A DNA stretch of 64,000 bases from contig CAVWJX010000005.1 in the NCBI GenBank assembly GCA_963755435.1, positions 992,001 to 1,056,000 on the forward strand. Reading direction: 5' to 3'. The notes beneath the pieces are model-generated. The model was not told the origin of the DNA. It saw nothing but the letters and a program-made list of their open reading frames with translations, and did no database searches. Origin of the DNA: AP-15 sp963755435 (GTDB taxonomy: Bacteria; Pseudomonadota; Alphaproteobacteria; ATCC43930; CGMCC-115725). Positions 1-9,763 of the stretch are shown here, one piece after another. The position numbers were made by a program, and so were the translations under genes. Numbering within the stretch: the stretch's first letter is position 1; every line of letters begins with the position of its first letter.

Positions 1-564
1 CAGGGGCTGATGCCGCGGGCCGCGGCGGGTCTCGCCTATCGCGCGATCCGCAATCGCGGCACGTTGGGCGGCAGCCTCGCCTTGGCCGACCCGGCGGCCG
101 AGTGGCCGGCGGTGCTGGTGGCACTCGGCGCGCAGGCAGCCGTGCACGGCGCCAACGGCCGGCGGCGGCTCGACTGCAACGGCTTCGTGACCGGGATCTT
201 CGAAACCCGGCTCGCCGACGACGAAATCGTCGAGAGCGTGAGCATCGCCAAGCTTTCGGCAGGCGCGCGGTGGGGCTACGTAAAGCTCTGTCGCAAGACC
301 GGCGAATTCGCCAGCGCCTTGGCGGTGGTCGTTGCCGATCGGGCGCGCGGCTATTGCCGGGTGGTGCTCGGCGCGGCAAACGGGCCGCCGCTGGTCCTGG
401 CCGAGGCGTCGCGATCTCTGGCCGAAGGCGCATGCGGCGACGATGCGCTGCAAGGCGCGATCGGCGCCGATCTCGACCGATCTACCGACCGGCATTTCGA
501 CGATTTTCAGCGCAGTCTGCTCAGCGTGGCGGCGCTGCGCGCGGCGCGGGAGGCGAGCGCATGA
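1..564 (+). CDS. FAD-binding subunit of a molybdenum hydroxylase (CoxM-like), 5' end missing
   Basis: This is the C-terminal two thirds of a flavin subunit that passes electrons from the 2Fe-2S subunit to the acceptor. The frame is already open at base 1, so the start lies outside the window. The FAD-binding signature is visible near the beginning: IRNRGTLGGSLALADPAAEW matches the IRN-GT-GGS-x-ADPAAE pattern of CoxM/XDH flavin subunits. The rest looks like the CO dehydrogenase flavoprotein C-terminal domain. Its stop overlaps the start of the next gene (ATGA), so the two are translationally coupled. The substrate cannot be told from this subunit. Confidence 0.9.
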   Translation, partial: QGLMPRAAAGLAYRAIRNRGTLGGSLALADPAAEWPAVLVALGAQAAVHGANGRRRLDCNGFVTGIFETRLADDEIVESVSIAKLSAGARWGYVKLCRKTGEFASALAVVVADRARGYCRVVLGAANGPPLVLAEASRSLAEGACGDDALQGAIGADLDRSTDRHFDDFQRSLLSVAALRAAREASA

Positions 565-1043
565 CCGCGCTGCGGCTCCGGCTCAATGGCGCCACGATCG
601 CTGACGAGGTGCCGGCGCGGCTGTCGCTCGCTGATTTCCTGCGTGAGCGGCGCAACCTGACCGGGACGCATCTTGGCTGCGAGCATGGGGTGTGCGGCGC
701 CTGCACCGTGCTGGTCGACGGCGAGCCGGCGCGCTCCTGCCTGATGCTGGCGGCGGCCTGCGACGAGCGCGCGGTCGAGACCATCGAAGGCTTTGCCGGC
801 GACCCGTTGATGACGCGGCTGCGCGACAGCTTTCACCGGCATCACGCGCTGCAATGCGGCTTTTGCACACCGGCGATGCTGATTACCGCGCGCGACCTGA
901 TCCGGCGCGGACAGGCCGGCTCGGAGCAGGCGATTCGCCGCGGCCTCGCCGGCAACATCTGCCGCTGCACCGGCTACACCAACATCGTCGCCGCGATCGC
1001 CGCCGCCGCAGCCTTCGCCGAGGGTCCGACCGATGCCGAATGA
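561..1043 (+). CDS. 2Fe-2S subunit of a molybdenum hydroxylase (CoxS-like)
   Basis: A 160-residue small subunit that relays electrons between the molybdenum site and FAD. Two cysteine clusters are visible: CEHGVCGACTV with a downstream Cys (plant-type ferredoxin domain, about residues 39-60) and CGFCTP followed by CRCTGY (C-terminal [2Fe-2S]-binding helical domain, about 99-140). Length is normal for the family. The ATG at 561 overlaps the previous stop, and the gene end overlaps the next start by 11 bases, so gene order M-S-L forms one operon. The order differs between family members, so it does not identify the substrate. Confidence 0.95.
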   Translation: MTALRLRLNGATIADEVPARLSLADFLRERRNLTGTHLGCEHGVCGACTVLVDGEPARSCLMLAAACDERAVETIEGFAGDPLMTRLRDSFHRHHALQCGFCTPAMLITARDLIRRGQAGSEQAIRRGLAGNICRCTGYTNIVAAIAAAAAFAEGPTDAE

Positions 1044-3381
1044 TGCCTGGGGCATCGGCGCCTCCCTGCTGCGCCGCGAGGACGAACGCCATCTCTGCGG
1101 TCGCGGCGAGTTCGTCGCGGACATCAAACTGCCGGGCACGATGGAGGTGGCCTTCGTCCGCAGCCCGCATGCCCATGCCCGGATCCGGTCGATCGCCAAG
1201 CCGCCCGATGCCGAGGGCCGGGTCTTCGCCGCGGCCGACCTGCCGCGGATTCAACCGATCCGCGTCGTGACCCAGGCGGCGGGGGCGAAATCGCCGCCCT
1301 GGACCCCGCTCGCCACCGACAAGGTGCGCTATGTCGGCGAGGCGATCGCCGCCTGCATCGCTTCCTCCCGCGCCGAGGCGGAGGACCTCGCGGCTGCGGT
1401 CGCGGTCGATTTCGAAGTGCTCGACGCGGTTGTCGACGCTCCGCGCGACATGCGCGGCAGCCGTCACCCGGTGCACGAAAGCTGGGGCGACAACCTCTAT
1501 AGCGAGCGGGTGTTCGAGGGCGGCGACATCGACGCTGCCGCGCGCGCCGCCGCGGTCACGATCCGCCGCGACTACCGCATGCACCGGCAGTCGGGGGCAC
1601 CACTCGAGGGCCGCGCCGTGCTCGCCTGCCGCGACCACCGGCTCGACGAGATCGTGGTCTACGCCTCGACCCAGACGCCGCACACCGTGCGCGTTGCCTT
1701 GGGCGAGTTCCTCGGCCTCGAATTGCACCGTATCCGTGTTGTTGCCCCCGATGTCGGCGGCGGGTTTGGACCGAAGGCGCGGCTCTACCCGGAAGAAATC
1801 ATCCTGGCCGCCCTGGCGCTCGAGCTCGACCACCCGGTGCGCTGGGTCGAGGACCGCGGCGAGCACCTGCTGACCTCGGCCCACACCCGCGACCACCATT
1901 ACAAAGTCACCGCCTATGCCGACGGCCAAGGCCGGATTCTCGGGATCGATGCCGAGATCGTCGTCGATGCGGGTGCCTATGGGCTGTGGCCGCAGGGGCC
2001 GTACCAGGAGGCGGCGATGGCGGCGCGCAACCTGCCGGGGCCGTACACGATCCCGAACTACCGGGCGCGGGCCGCGACGGTCGCGACCAACAAGACGCCG
2101 CTCGGCCCCTATCGCGGGGTCGGCCGGCCGGGCGCCTGCTTTGCAATCGAGCGCACAATCGATGAGGTCGCCCGCGCCGTCGGCCGCGACCCCACCGAGG
2201 TGCGGGCCTTGAACATGGTGCGCCCGGAGGAGATGCCGTTCACCACGGTCGGCGGCATGCGCTTTGACAATGGCGACTATCCGCGGAGCGTGCGGCTGTG
2301 CGCCGAACTGCTCGACCTGCCGGCGGTGCGCGCGCGCCAGCAGCAGGGCGAGCCCGACGGCAGGCTCGTCGGCATCGGCTTTGCCGCCTTTGCCGAGCAG
2401 ACCGCGCACGGGGCGGCCGAATTCGTCAGCCGAGGCGCCTCGATCGTGCCGGGGTTCGAGAGCTGCACTGCGCGCATCCTGCCCGACGGCTCGGTGGTGC
2501 TGATGGTCGGCATCCAGTCGCACGGCCAGGGGCTCGAAACCACGCTGTCGCAGATCGCCGCCGAGGAGCTTGGGATCGATCCGGCGCGGATCTCGGTGCG
2601 CCATGGCGACACCGAGAGCACCGCCTTCGGCTTTGGCACCTTCGCCTCGCGCAGCATGGTCATGTCGGGCGGCGCGGTGGCGCGCGCGAGCCGGATGCTG
2701 CGCGACAAGCTCACCCGGATCGGCGCGCATCTATTGCAATGCGATGTGGCGGCAGTGCACTGCGCCGACGGCACGGTCCAGGGTCCGCACGGCTCGGTGG
2801 CGATCGCCGAGATCGCCAAGGTCGCCCATCTGAGGATGGATGGGCTGCCGCCCGGCGTCGACCCGCTGCTCGACGCTACTGCCACCTATGAGCCTGCGGT
2901 CGGCACCGGCGTCTTTTCCTATGCGACGCACGGCGCCGTCGTTGCGGTCGACCCGCAGACCGGGTTTGTCGAGCTGCTCGACTTCGCCGTCGCCGAGGAT
3001 TGCGGCACGATGGTCAACCCGATGATCGTCGAGGGCCAGATCCGGGGCGGCGTCGTGCAGGGGATCGGCACCGCGCTCTACGAAGAGATCCCATATGACG
3101 AGCAGGGCCAGCCCCTGGCCGGGACCTTCGCCGACTACCTGCTGCCCGGCGCGGCCGAGATGCCGGCGATCAAGATCGGCCACCTGCACACGCCCTCGAC
3201 CGCCACCGAATACGGCATGAAGGGCATGGGCGAAGGGGGTGCGGTCGCGCCGCCGGCCGCCATCGCCAACGCCGTGCGCGACGCGCTTGCTGCACTTGGT
3301 GACCGAGCCGGCGCCGAGCTCAATGAAACCCCGATCACTCCCCGCCGCGTTCTGGCGGCGATCGAGAAACATGCGCGGTAA
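1033..3381 (+). CDS. molybdopterin-binding large subunit, form II CoxL / aldehyde-oxidoreductase type
   Basis: A 782-residue catalytic subunit holding the molybdenum cofactor. N-terminal a/b hammerhead domain about 1-150, then the molybdopterin domains. Visible motifs are DVGGGFGPK (about 240), the cofactor loop PYRGVGRPGA (about 360) and GMGEGGAVAPP near the C-terminus, whose Glu is the catalytic base in this family. The loop has YRGVGR, not the Cys-containing loop of genuine form I CO dehydrogenases, so this is most likely a form II or aldehyde/heterocycle dehydrogenase and should not be called CO dehydrogenase. It overlaps the 2Fe-2S gene by 11 bases. Confidence 0.9.
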   Translation: MPNDAWGIGASLLRREDERHLCGRGEFVADIKLPGTMEVAFVRSPHAHARIRSIAKPPDAEGRVFAAADLPRIQPIRVVTQAAGAKSPPWTPLATDKVRYVGEAIAACIASSRAEAEDLAAAVAVDFEVLDAVVDAPRDMRGSRHPVHESWGDNLYSERVFEGGDIDAAARAAAVTIRRDYRMHRQSGAPLEGRAVLACRDHRLDEIVVYASTQTPHTVRVALGEFLGLELHRIRVVAPDVGGGFGPKARLYPEEIILAALALELDHPVRWVEDRGEHLLTSAHTRDHHYKVTAYADGQGRILGIDAEIVVDAGAYGLWPQGPYQEAAMAARNLPGPYTIPNYRARAATVATNKTPLGPYRGVGRPGACFAIERTIDEVARAVGRDPTEVRALNMVRPEEMPFTTVGGMRFDNGDYPRSVRLCAELLDLPAVRARQQQGEPDGRLVGIGFAAFAEQTAHGAAEFVSRGASIVPGFESCTARILPDGSVVLMVGIQSHGQGLETTLSQIAAEELGIDPARISVRHGDTESTAFGFGTFASRSMVMSGGAVARASRMLRDKLTRIGAHLLQCDVAAVHCADGTVQGPHGSVAIAEIAKVAHLRMDGLPPGVDPLLDATATYEPAVGTGVFSYATHGAVVAVDPQTGFVELLDFAVAEDCGTMVNPMIVEGQIRGGVVQGIGTALYEEIPYDEQGQPLAGTFADYLLPGAAEMPAIKIGHLHTPSTATEYGMKGMGEGGAVAPPAAIANAVRDALAALGDRAGAELNETPITPRRVLAAIEKHAR

Positions 3382-3542
3382 ATCGACCTCACGATCTGAA
3401 GACCGATGGCCGCTCCCGGGAGAGGCCTAGAGGAAATAATCGCCTGATTTGGCGCTCGCGGTCGCGATGCATCGTGAAGCGCGCAACGCCGGACGGTCGA
3501 GAAGCTGGATTGTTCGGTGAGGGCGAGGTTTCTCGCAGTTGG

Positions 3543-3587
3543 AAAAATAAGGGCCGCCGGCCCGCGACGTGGCGGACTGGCGGCCCT
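3543..3587 (-). terminator. rho-independent terminator of groESL
   Basis: Perfect 9-bp inverted repeat, AGGGCCGCC at 3550-3558 and GGCGGCCCT at 3579-3587, with a 20-base loop. On the minus strand the stem is followed by TATTTTT (3543-3549 on the plus strand read AAAAATA). It lies about 25 bases after the groL stop. Confidence 0.7.
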
Positions 3588-3610
3588 GTTGGCTGCGAAA
3601 GTGCTGCGGC

Positions 3611-5266
<1,656 letters not shown>

Positions 5267-5279
5267 TCCTTGCTTCTCC

Positions 5280-5567
5280 TCAGGCGATCACGCCCATTAT
5301 GTCGGATTCTTTCATGATGATCAGCTCTTCGCCGTCGAGCTTGACTTCGGTGCCGGACCATTTGCCAAACAGCACACGGTCGCCCGCCTTGACGTCCATC
5401 GGCTGAATCTTGCCGTCGTCACCGCGCGCGCCCGGCCCGGCCGCGACCACCTCGCCTTCCATCGGCTTTTCTTTCGCCGTGTCCGGAATGATGATGCCGC
5501 CCTTGCTCTTTTCCTCTTCCTCGACGCGCCGAATCACCACACGGTCGTGCAGCGGACGAAATTTCAT
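5280..5567 (-). CDS. groS: 10 kDa co-chaperonin GroES
   Basis: A 95-residue co-chaperonin that caps GroEL. The mobile-loop region is conserved (EEEKSKGGIIIPDTA) and the chain begins MKFRPLHDRVV. I chose the start at 5567 because AAGGAGGA lies 5 bases upstream on the minus strand. A longer frame reaches 5600 but would run into the operator. It is first in the groES-groL operon. Confidence 0.97.
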   Translation of the reverse strand: MKFRPLHDRVVIRRVEEEEKSKGGIIIPDTAKEKPMEGEVVAAGPGARGDDGKIQPMDVKAGDRVLFGKWSGTEVKLDGEELIIMKESDIMGVIA

Positions 5568-5600
5568 CAAATCCTCCTTGACCCCGATCCGATTTCGCAA

Positions 5601-5627
5601 TTAGCACTCTCCCGGCGAGAGTGCTGC
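5601..5627 (-). promoter_or_regulatory. CIRCE operator (HrcA-binding) of groESL
   Basis: Inverted repeat TTAGCACTC-N9-GAGTGCTGC on the plus strand. One arm matches the CIRCE consensus exactly and the other differs at its last two bases. It sits directly downstream of the -10 box and 33 bases before the groES start, the standard position for HrcA repression of heat-shock operons. The hrcA gene is not in the window. Confidence 0.93.
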
Positions 5628-5628
5628 C

Positions 5629-5657
5629 TAGATAGCCGCCGTGCCTCGGCTTGTCAA
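5629..5657 (-). promoter_or_regulatory. sigma-70-type promoter of groESL
   Basis: On the minus strand a perfect -35 TTGACA (5657-5652) is followed by a 17-base spacer and -10 TATCTA (5634-5629). The start point would fall inside the CIRCE operator, consistent with repression by steric block. Confidence 0.8.
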
Positions 5658-5772
5658 GCAGCCGGCCGGCCGGGTCGAGGCGTGGCCGACAAGCACCGGC
5701 GGGTTTTGACAATGGCGCGCGTCGGGGGCACTCTTTGCGGGTTGTGATCGGACCGGACGCTACTGAAGAGCC

Positions 5773-6756
5773 GTGCAGATGCCGCGAAACGTAGATTGGG
5801 AAATCCCGGGCGAGATCCAGCCAAAGCCCGGCGAATGCAGCTTCGACCTCGATCAGGCGCTCGGCGCCGTGCTCGGCGTGCGCGCGCAGATACCGGAGGA
5901 CGCGTTTACCGCCGGTACGCTCGGCACCGAGCGCGCCGGCAGCGGCGTCCTGATCCGCCGCGATGGCCTGGTGCTGACGATCGGCTATCTGGTCACCGAA
6001 GCCGAAACGATCTGGCTCACCACCGCCGCCGGCGGGGCGGTGCAGGGCCATGTTCTGGCCTATGATTCGGAAACCGGCTTCGGTCTGGTCCAGGCGCTCG
6101 GCAGCTTGAACACGGCGCCGCTCGAACTGGGCGTCGGCATGCGCGTCGGAGCCGGCGACCGCGCCATCATGGCCGCCGAGGGTGGCCGCCGCCACGCCAT
6201 CGCGGCACGGGTCGTCGCCCGCCAGGAATTCGCCGGCTATTGGGAGTATGTGCTCGATCATGCAATTTTCACCGCACCGGCGCACCCGTTCTGGGGCGGG
6301 GCGGCGCTGATCGGCGCCGATGGAAGGCTGATCGGCATCGGCTCCCTGCATGTCCAGCATTCGAGCGGCCGCGAGTTGCGCCGCGACGTCAATATGGTGG
6401 TGCCGATCGATCTGTTGCCGCCGATCCTCGATGACATGCTGACCTATGGCCGCCCGAACCGGCCGATGCGCCCGTGGCTCGGCCTCTACGCCGCCGAGGT
6501 CGAGGACGCGATCGTCGTCGCCGGGCTGGCCGAGCGGGGGCCGGCGAACAAGGCCGGGCTGCGCCCCGGCGACCGCATCCTCGCGGTGCGCGACGACCCG
6601 GTGGCGAGCCTCGCCGGGTTCTGGCGCAAGGTGTGGGCCGGCGGTCCGGCCGGCAGCGAGGTCCAGCTTCAGGTGGTACGCGACGGCGAAACCTTGACGG
6701 TTCGCGTGCTGTCGGCCGACCGCACCCGGTTTCTCAAGGCGCCAAAGCTGCACTGA
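5773..6756 (+). CDS. HtrA/DegP-like trypsin-fold protein with PDZ domain, catalytic triad lost
   Basis: A 327-residue protein with a trypsin-like fold (about 45-215) and a C-terminal PDZ domain (about 240-315; AGLRPGDRILAV is typical). The expected triad is missing: the His of LTNxHVV is Tyr72 (LTIGYLV), the Asp position is Gly102 (TGFGLVQ), and the Ser of GNSGGPL is Trp174 (PFWGGAA). The fold motifs around each site remain, so it looks like a maintained pseudoprotease, perhaps a binding or scaffold protein. There is no signal peptide, so a cytoplasmic location is likely. I believe similar proteins occur in other Alphaproteobacteria. The start is GTG 5773 or ATG 5779. Confidence 0.8.
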   Translation: MQMPRNVDWEIPGEIQPKPGECSFDLDQALGAVLGVRAQIPEDAFTAGTLGTERAGSGVLIRRDGLVLTIGYLVTEAETIWLTTAAGGAVQGHVLAYDSETGFGLVQALGSLNTAPLELGVGMRVGAGDRAIMAAEGGRRHAIAARVVARQEFAGYWEYVLDHAIFTAPAHPFWGGAALIGADGRLIGIGSLHVQHSSGRELRRDVNMVVPIDLLPPILDDMLTYGRPNRPMRPWLGLYAAEVEDAIVVAGLAERGPANKAGLRPGDRILAVRDDPVASLAGFWRKVWAGGPAGSEVQLQVVRDGETLTVRVLSADRTRFLKAPKLH

Positions 6757-6847
6757 GCACCGGGAGCGCGCCGTACCGGGCTTGATCGACCCAGGTCGGC
6801 GCCGGGCCTTTGGCGATCCGGCCGGAGCAGCGTCTGGAGTGTCGACA

Positions 6848-6876
6848 TTGACAGAGGTCCGCACTCGCGGTTAACG
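6848..6876 (+). promoter_or_regulatory. candidate promoter for cysD-cysNC
   Basis: Consensus -35 TTGACA at 6848-6853, a 17-base spacer and a poor -10 TTAACG at 6871-6876. It lies in the 190-base gap before cysD on the right strand. The weak -10 keeps confidence low. Confidence 0.3.
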
Positions 6877-6947
6877 GGGATATCCGCCGTCAGATCCGCG
6901 AAAGAAGAGCCCGTGTCCGCAGCTGCCGAGCCGTCCCCGCCGCATCG

Positions 6948-7859
6948 TTGCCGCCGCGCCCGCTCGGGGCGCATCTGCGCCGCCTGGAAGCGGAGGCGAT
7001 TGCGATCATGCGCGAGGTCGCCGCCGAATTTCGCAAGCCGGTCATGCTTTATTCGATCGGCAAGGATTCGAGCGTCATGCTGCATTTGGCGCGCAAGGCG
7101 TTCTTCCCGGGCAAGCCGCCGTTCCCGCTGTTGCACATCGACACGTTGTGGAAGTTCCGCGAGATGATCCTATTTCGCGACGCCACCGCGCGCCGCCTCG
7201 GCATCGAGCTGATCGTCCACACCAATCCCGAGGGGGTGCGGCGCGGCATCGATCCGATCGGTTCGGGATCGGCGCTGCACACCCAGGTGATGAAGACCGC
7301 GGCCTTGAGGCAGGCGCTCGACATGCATGGTTTCGATGCGGCGCTGGGCGGCGCACGGCGCGATGAGGAAAAAAGCCGGGCCAAGGAACGCGTCTTCTCG
7401 TTGCGCGGCGCCAGCCACGACTGGAACCCGAAAAACCAGCGCCCCGAATTATGGCGGCTCTACAACACGCACCTCGGCGAGGGCCAGACGATGCGGGTTT
7501 TTCCGCTGTCGAACTGGACCGAGCACGAGGTGTGGGAATACATCGCCGCCGAGGCGGTCCCGGTGGTGCCCCTGTACTTCGCGGCCGTGCGTCCGGTGGT
7601 CGCGCGCCACGGTGCCTGGATCATGGTCGACGATGACCGGCTGCCGCTCGACCCGGGCGAGGAGCCGCAGCAACGCCAGGTGCGGTTTCGCACCCTCGGC
7701 TGCTATCCGTTGACCGGGGCAATCGAATCGGCGGCGACGACCGCGGCCGAAATCCTCGCCGAATTGCGCGACACCCGCCGCTCCGAGCGCCAAGGCCGGC
7801 TGATCGACGGCGATGAAGAGGCGGCGATGGAACGAAAAAAGCGCGAGGGCTATTTCTGA
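6948..7859 (+). CDS. cysD: sulfate adenylyltransferase subunit 2 (CysD / NodP type)
   Basis: Catalytic subunit of ATP sulfurylase, making adenosine 5'-phosphosulfate from ATP and sulfate. The PP-loop ATP pyrophosphatase motif is clear (SIGKDSSVMLHLARKAF), followed by DTLWKF, the LGGARRDEEKSRAKER segment and the C-terminal EAAMERKKREGYF. About 303 residues, normal length. The N-terminus is uncertain: in this frame the only upstream start is TTG 6948 without a clear ribosome site, while GTG 6913 has an AG-rich site (AAAGAAGAG) but is one frame off. Its stop overlaps the ATG of cysNC (TGATG), so the two are coupled. Confidence 0.95.
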   Translation: MPPRPLGAHLRRLEAEAIAIMREVAAEFRKPVMLYSIGKDSSVMLHLARKAFFPGKPPFPLLHIDTLWKFREMILFRDATARRLGIELIVHTNPEGVRRGIDPIGSGSALHTQVMKTAALRQALDMHGFDAALGGARRDEEKSRAKERVFSLRGASHDWNPKNQRPELWRLYNTHLGEGQTMRVFPLSNWTEHEVWEYIAAEAVPVVPLYFAAVRPVVARHGAWIMVDDDRLPLDPGEEPQQRQVRFRTLGCYPLTGAIESAATTAAEILAELRDTRRSERQGRLIDGDEEAAMERKKREGYF

Positions 7860-9763
7860 TGCCGGATTGCGGCGATCCCCCGGCGATCCCGCGCGATCGG
7901 GATCTGTTGCGCTTTCTGACCTGCGGCTCGGTCGATGACGGCAAGTCGACGCTGATCGGACGGCTGCTGCACGATTGCCAGCTGATCTTCGACGACCAGC
8001 TCGAGGCGCTCGAACGCGAGTCGCGGCGCTTTGGCACCACCGGCGAGGCGATCGATTTCTCCTTGCTGCTCGACGGGCTCGAAGACGAGCGCCAGCAACG
8101 CATCACGATCGACGTCGCCTATCGATTTTTCGCCACCCCCCGGCGCGCCTTTATCGTCGCCGATACGCCGGGCCACGAGCAATACACCCGCAACATGGCG
8201 ACCGGCGCCTCGACCTCTGAGCTCGCGGTGATCCTGGTCGACGCCCGCCATGGCGTCGTCGCGCAGACCAAGCGGCATGCCTTTATCTGCTCGCTGCTTG
8301 GCATTCGCCACCTCGTGTTGGCGGTCAACAAGATGGATCAGGTCGGCTACGAGGAGCGCCGCTTCGCCGCGATCGCCGCCGATTTCGCGAGTTTCGCTGA
8401 GAGGCTGGGCGCCGCGGGACTGGGCGAGCCGGTGGTCCGCGCGATCCCGCTCTGCGCCCTTTCCGGCGACAACGTCATTGCCCGCTCCGAGCGAATGCCG
8501 TGGTATCGCGGGCCGGCCTTGCTCGATCACCTCGAAACGGTCGATACGGCCGCATCGGTGGCGCCCGCCGGCAACGGAGATGCGCGGTTCCGCTTCCCGG
8601 TGCAGTGGGTCAACCGCCCTGACGCCTCGTTCCGCGGCTTCTCGGGGACGATTGCCTCCGGTGCAATCGCACCGGGCGATCTGGTCGTACTCGCCGGGTC
8701 GGGCCGATCGACCCGGGTTTGCCGCATCGTCACCTTCGACGGGCCGCTCGACCGAGCCGGCGCCGGCGAGGCGGTCACCCTCGTCCTCGACGACGAGATC
8801 GACATCGCCCGCGGCGACCTGCTCGCCGACCCGGACGACCCGCCCGAGTTTGTCGACCAGTTCGCCGCGCATGTGATCTGGATGAGCGAGCACCCGCTCG
8901 TCCCCGGCCGCTCCTACCTCTTAAAGATCGGGACCCGCACGGTGCCGGCTACGGTGACCGCGCTAAAGCATCGCGTCGATGTCGAAACCCTCGCACATCT
9001 GGCCGACAAGACGCTGGGCTTGAACGAGATCGGGTTCTGCAATCTGTCGACCGCGGCCCCGGTGGCGTTCGACCCCTACATCGTCAACCGCGATACCGGC
9101 GCGTTCATCCTGATCGACCGCTTCACCAACGAGACGGCCGGGGCCGGGGTGATCGCCTTTGGCCTGCGCCGGGCCAGCAACATCCATTGGCAGGCGCTGA
9201 CTGTCGGGCGCAACGAGCGGGCCGGGCTCAAAGGCCAGACCCCGGCGGTGCTGTGGCTGACCGGGCTGTCGGGCGCCGGCAAATCAACGATCGCCGATCT
9301 GGTTGAAAAGCAACTGCTCGCCCAGGGCCGGCACACGATGCTGCTCGACGGCGACAATGTGCGGCACGGCCTCAACCGCGATCTGGGCTTTACCGACGCC
9401 GACCGGGTCGAGAACGTCCGCCGCGTCGGCGAGGTTGCGCGGCTCCTGGCCGAGGCCGGGCTGATCGTGATCTGCTCGTTCATCTCGCCGTTCCGCGCCG
9501 AGCGGCGGATGGTCCGCGAGCTGACCCGCCCAACCGCCTTCTTCGAGATTTTTGTCGACACCCCGATCGAGGAATGCATTCGGCGCGACCCAAAGGGCCT
9601 CTATGCCAAGGCCAAGGCCGGCGGCATCGAGCATTTTACCGGCCTCGACTCGCCCTACGAGGCGCCGGACGCCCCCGAGATGCGGGTGGCGACGATCGGC
9701 ACCTCGGCCGAACAGGCGGCGGCAGAGATCATCGACGAGCTGCGCCGGCGCCGGATCATTTGA
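7859..9763 (+). CDS. cysNC: bifunctional sulfate adenylyltransferase GTPase / adenylylsulfate kinase (CysNC, NodQ type)
   Basis: A 634-residue fusion. The N-terminal part is the EF-Tu-like GTPase that drives CysD, with P-loop GSVDDGKS at 23-30, DTPGHEQYTRNM near 101 and NKMD. The C-terminal part is APS kinase with P-loop GLSGAGKS at 469-476, DGDNVRHGLN and FISPFRAERRM, making PAPS. The fused form is common in Rhizobiales, where the NodQ paralog supplies PAPS for sulfation of Nod factors. It could serve cysteine synthesis or sulfation of a glycan. The adjacent UDP-sugar genes make the second option worth noting. It converges with the next gene with an 8-base overlap. Confidence 0.96.
   Translation: MPDCGDPPAIPRDRDLLRFLTCGSVDDGKSTLIGRLLHDCQLIFDDQLEALERESRRFGTTGEAIDFSLLLDGLEDERQQRITIDVAYRFFATPRRAFIVADTPGHEQYTRNMATGASTSELAVILVDARHGVVAQTKRHAFICSLLGIRHLVLAVNKMDQVGYEERRFAAIAADFASFAERLGAAGLGEPVVRAIPLCALSGDNVIARSERMPWYRGPALLDHLETVDTAASVAPAGNGDARFRFPVQWVNRPDASFRGFSGTIASGAIAPGDLVVLAGSGRSTRVCRIVTFDGPLDRAGAGEAVTLVLDDEIDIARGDLLADPDDPPEFVDQFAAHVIWMSEHPLVPGRSYLLKIGTRTVPATVTALKHRVDVETLAHLADKTLGLNEIGFCNLSTAAPVAFDPYIVNRDTGAFILIDRFTNETAGAGVIAFGLRRASNIHWQALTVGRNERAGLKGQTPAVLWLTGLSGAGKSTIADLVEKQLLAQGRHTMLLDGDNVRHGLNRDLGFTDADRVENVRRVGEVARLLAEAGLIVICSFISPFRAERRMVRELTRPTAFFEIFVDTPIEECIRRDPKGLYAKAKAGGIEHFTGLDSPYEAPDAPEMRVATIGTSAEQAAAEIIDELRRRRII

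Noticed and set aside
883..2730. Very long open frame antisense to the molybdopterin subunit gene, and similar ones opposite groEL, the GT fusion and the RND pump
   Set aside because: They mirror the codon bias of the real gene on the other strand, have low-complexity Arg/Ala/Asp content and match no family.
1..3381. Calling the first operon carbon monoxide dehydrogenase
   Set aside because: The large subunit lacks the form I active-site loop, so the substrate is left open.
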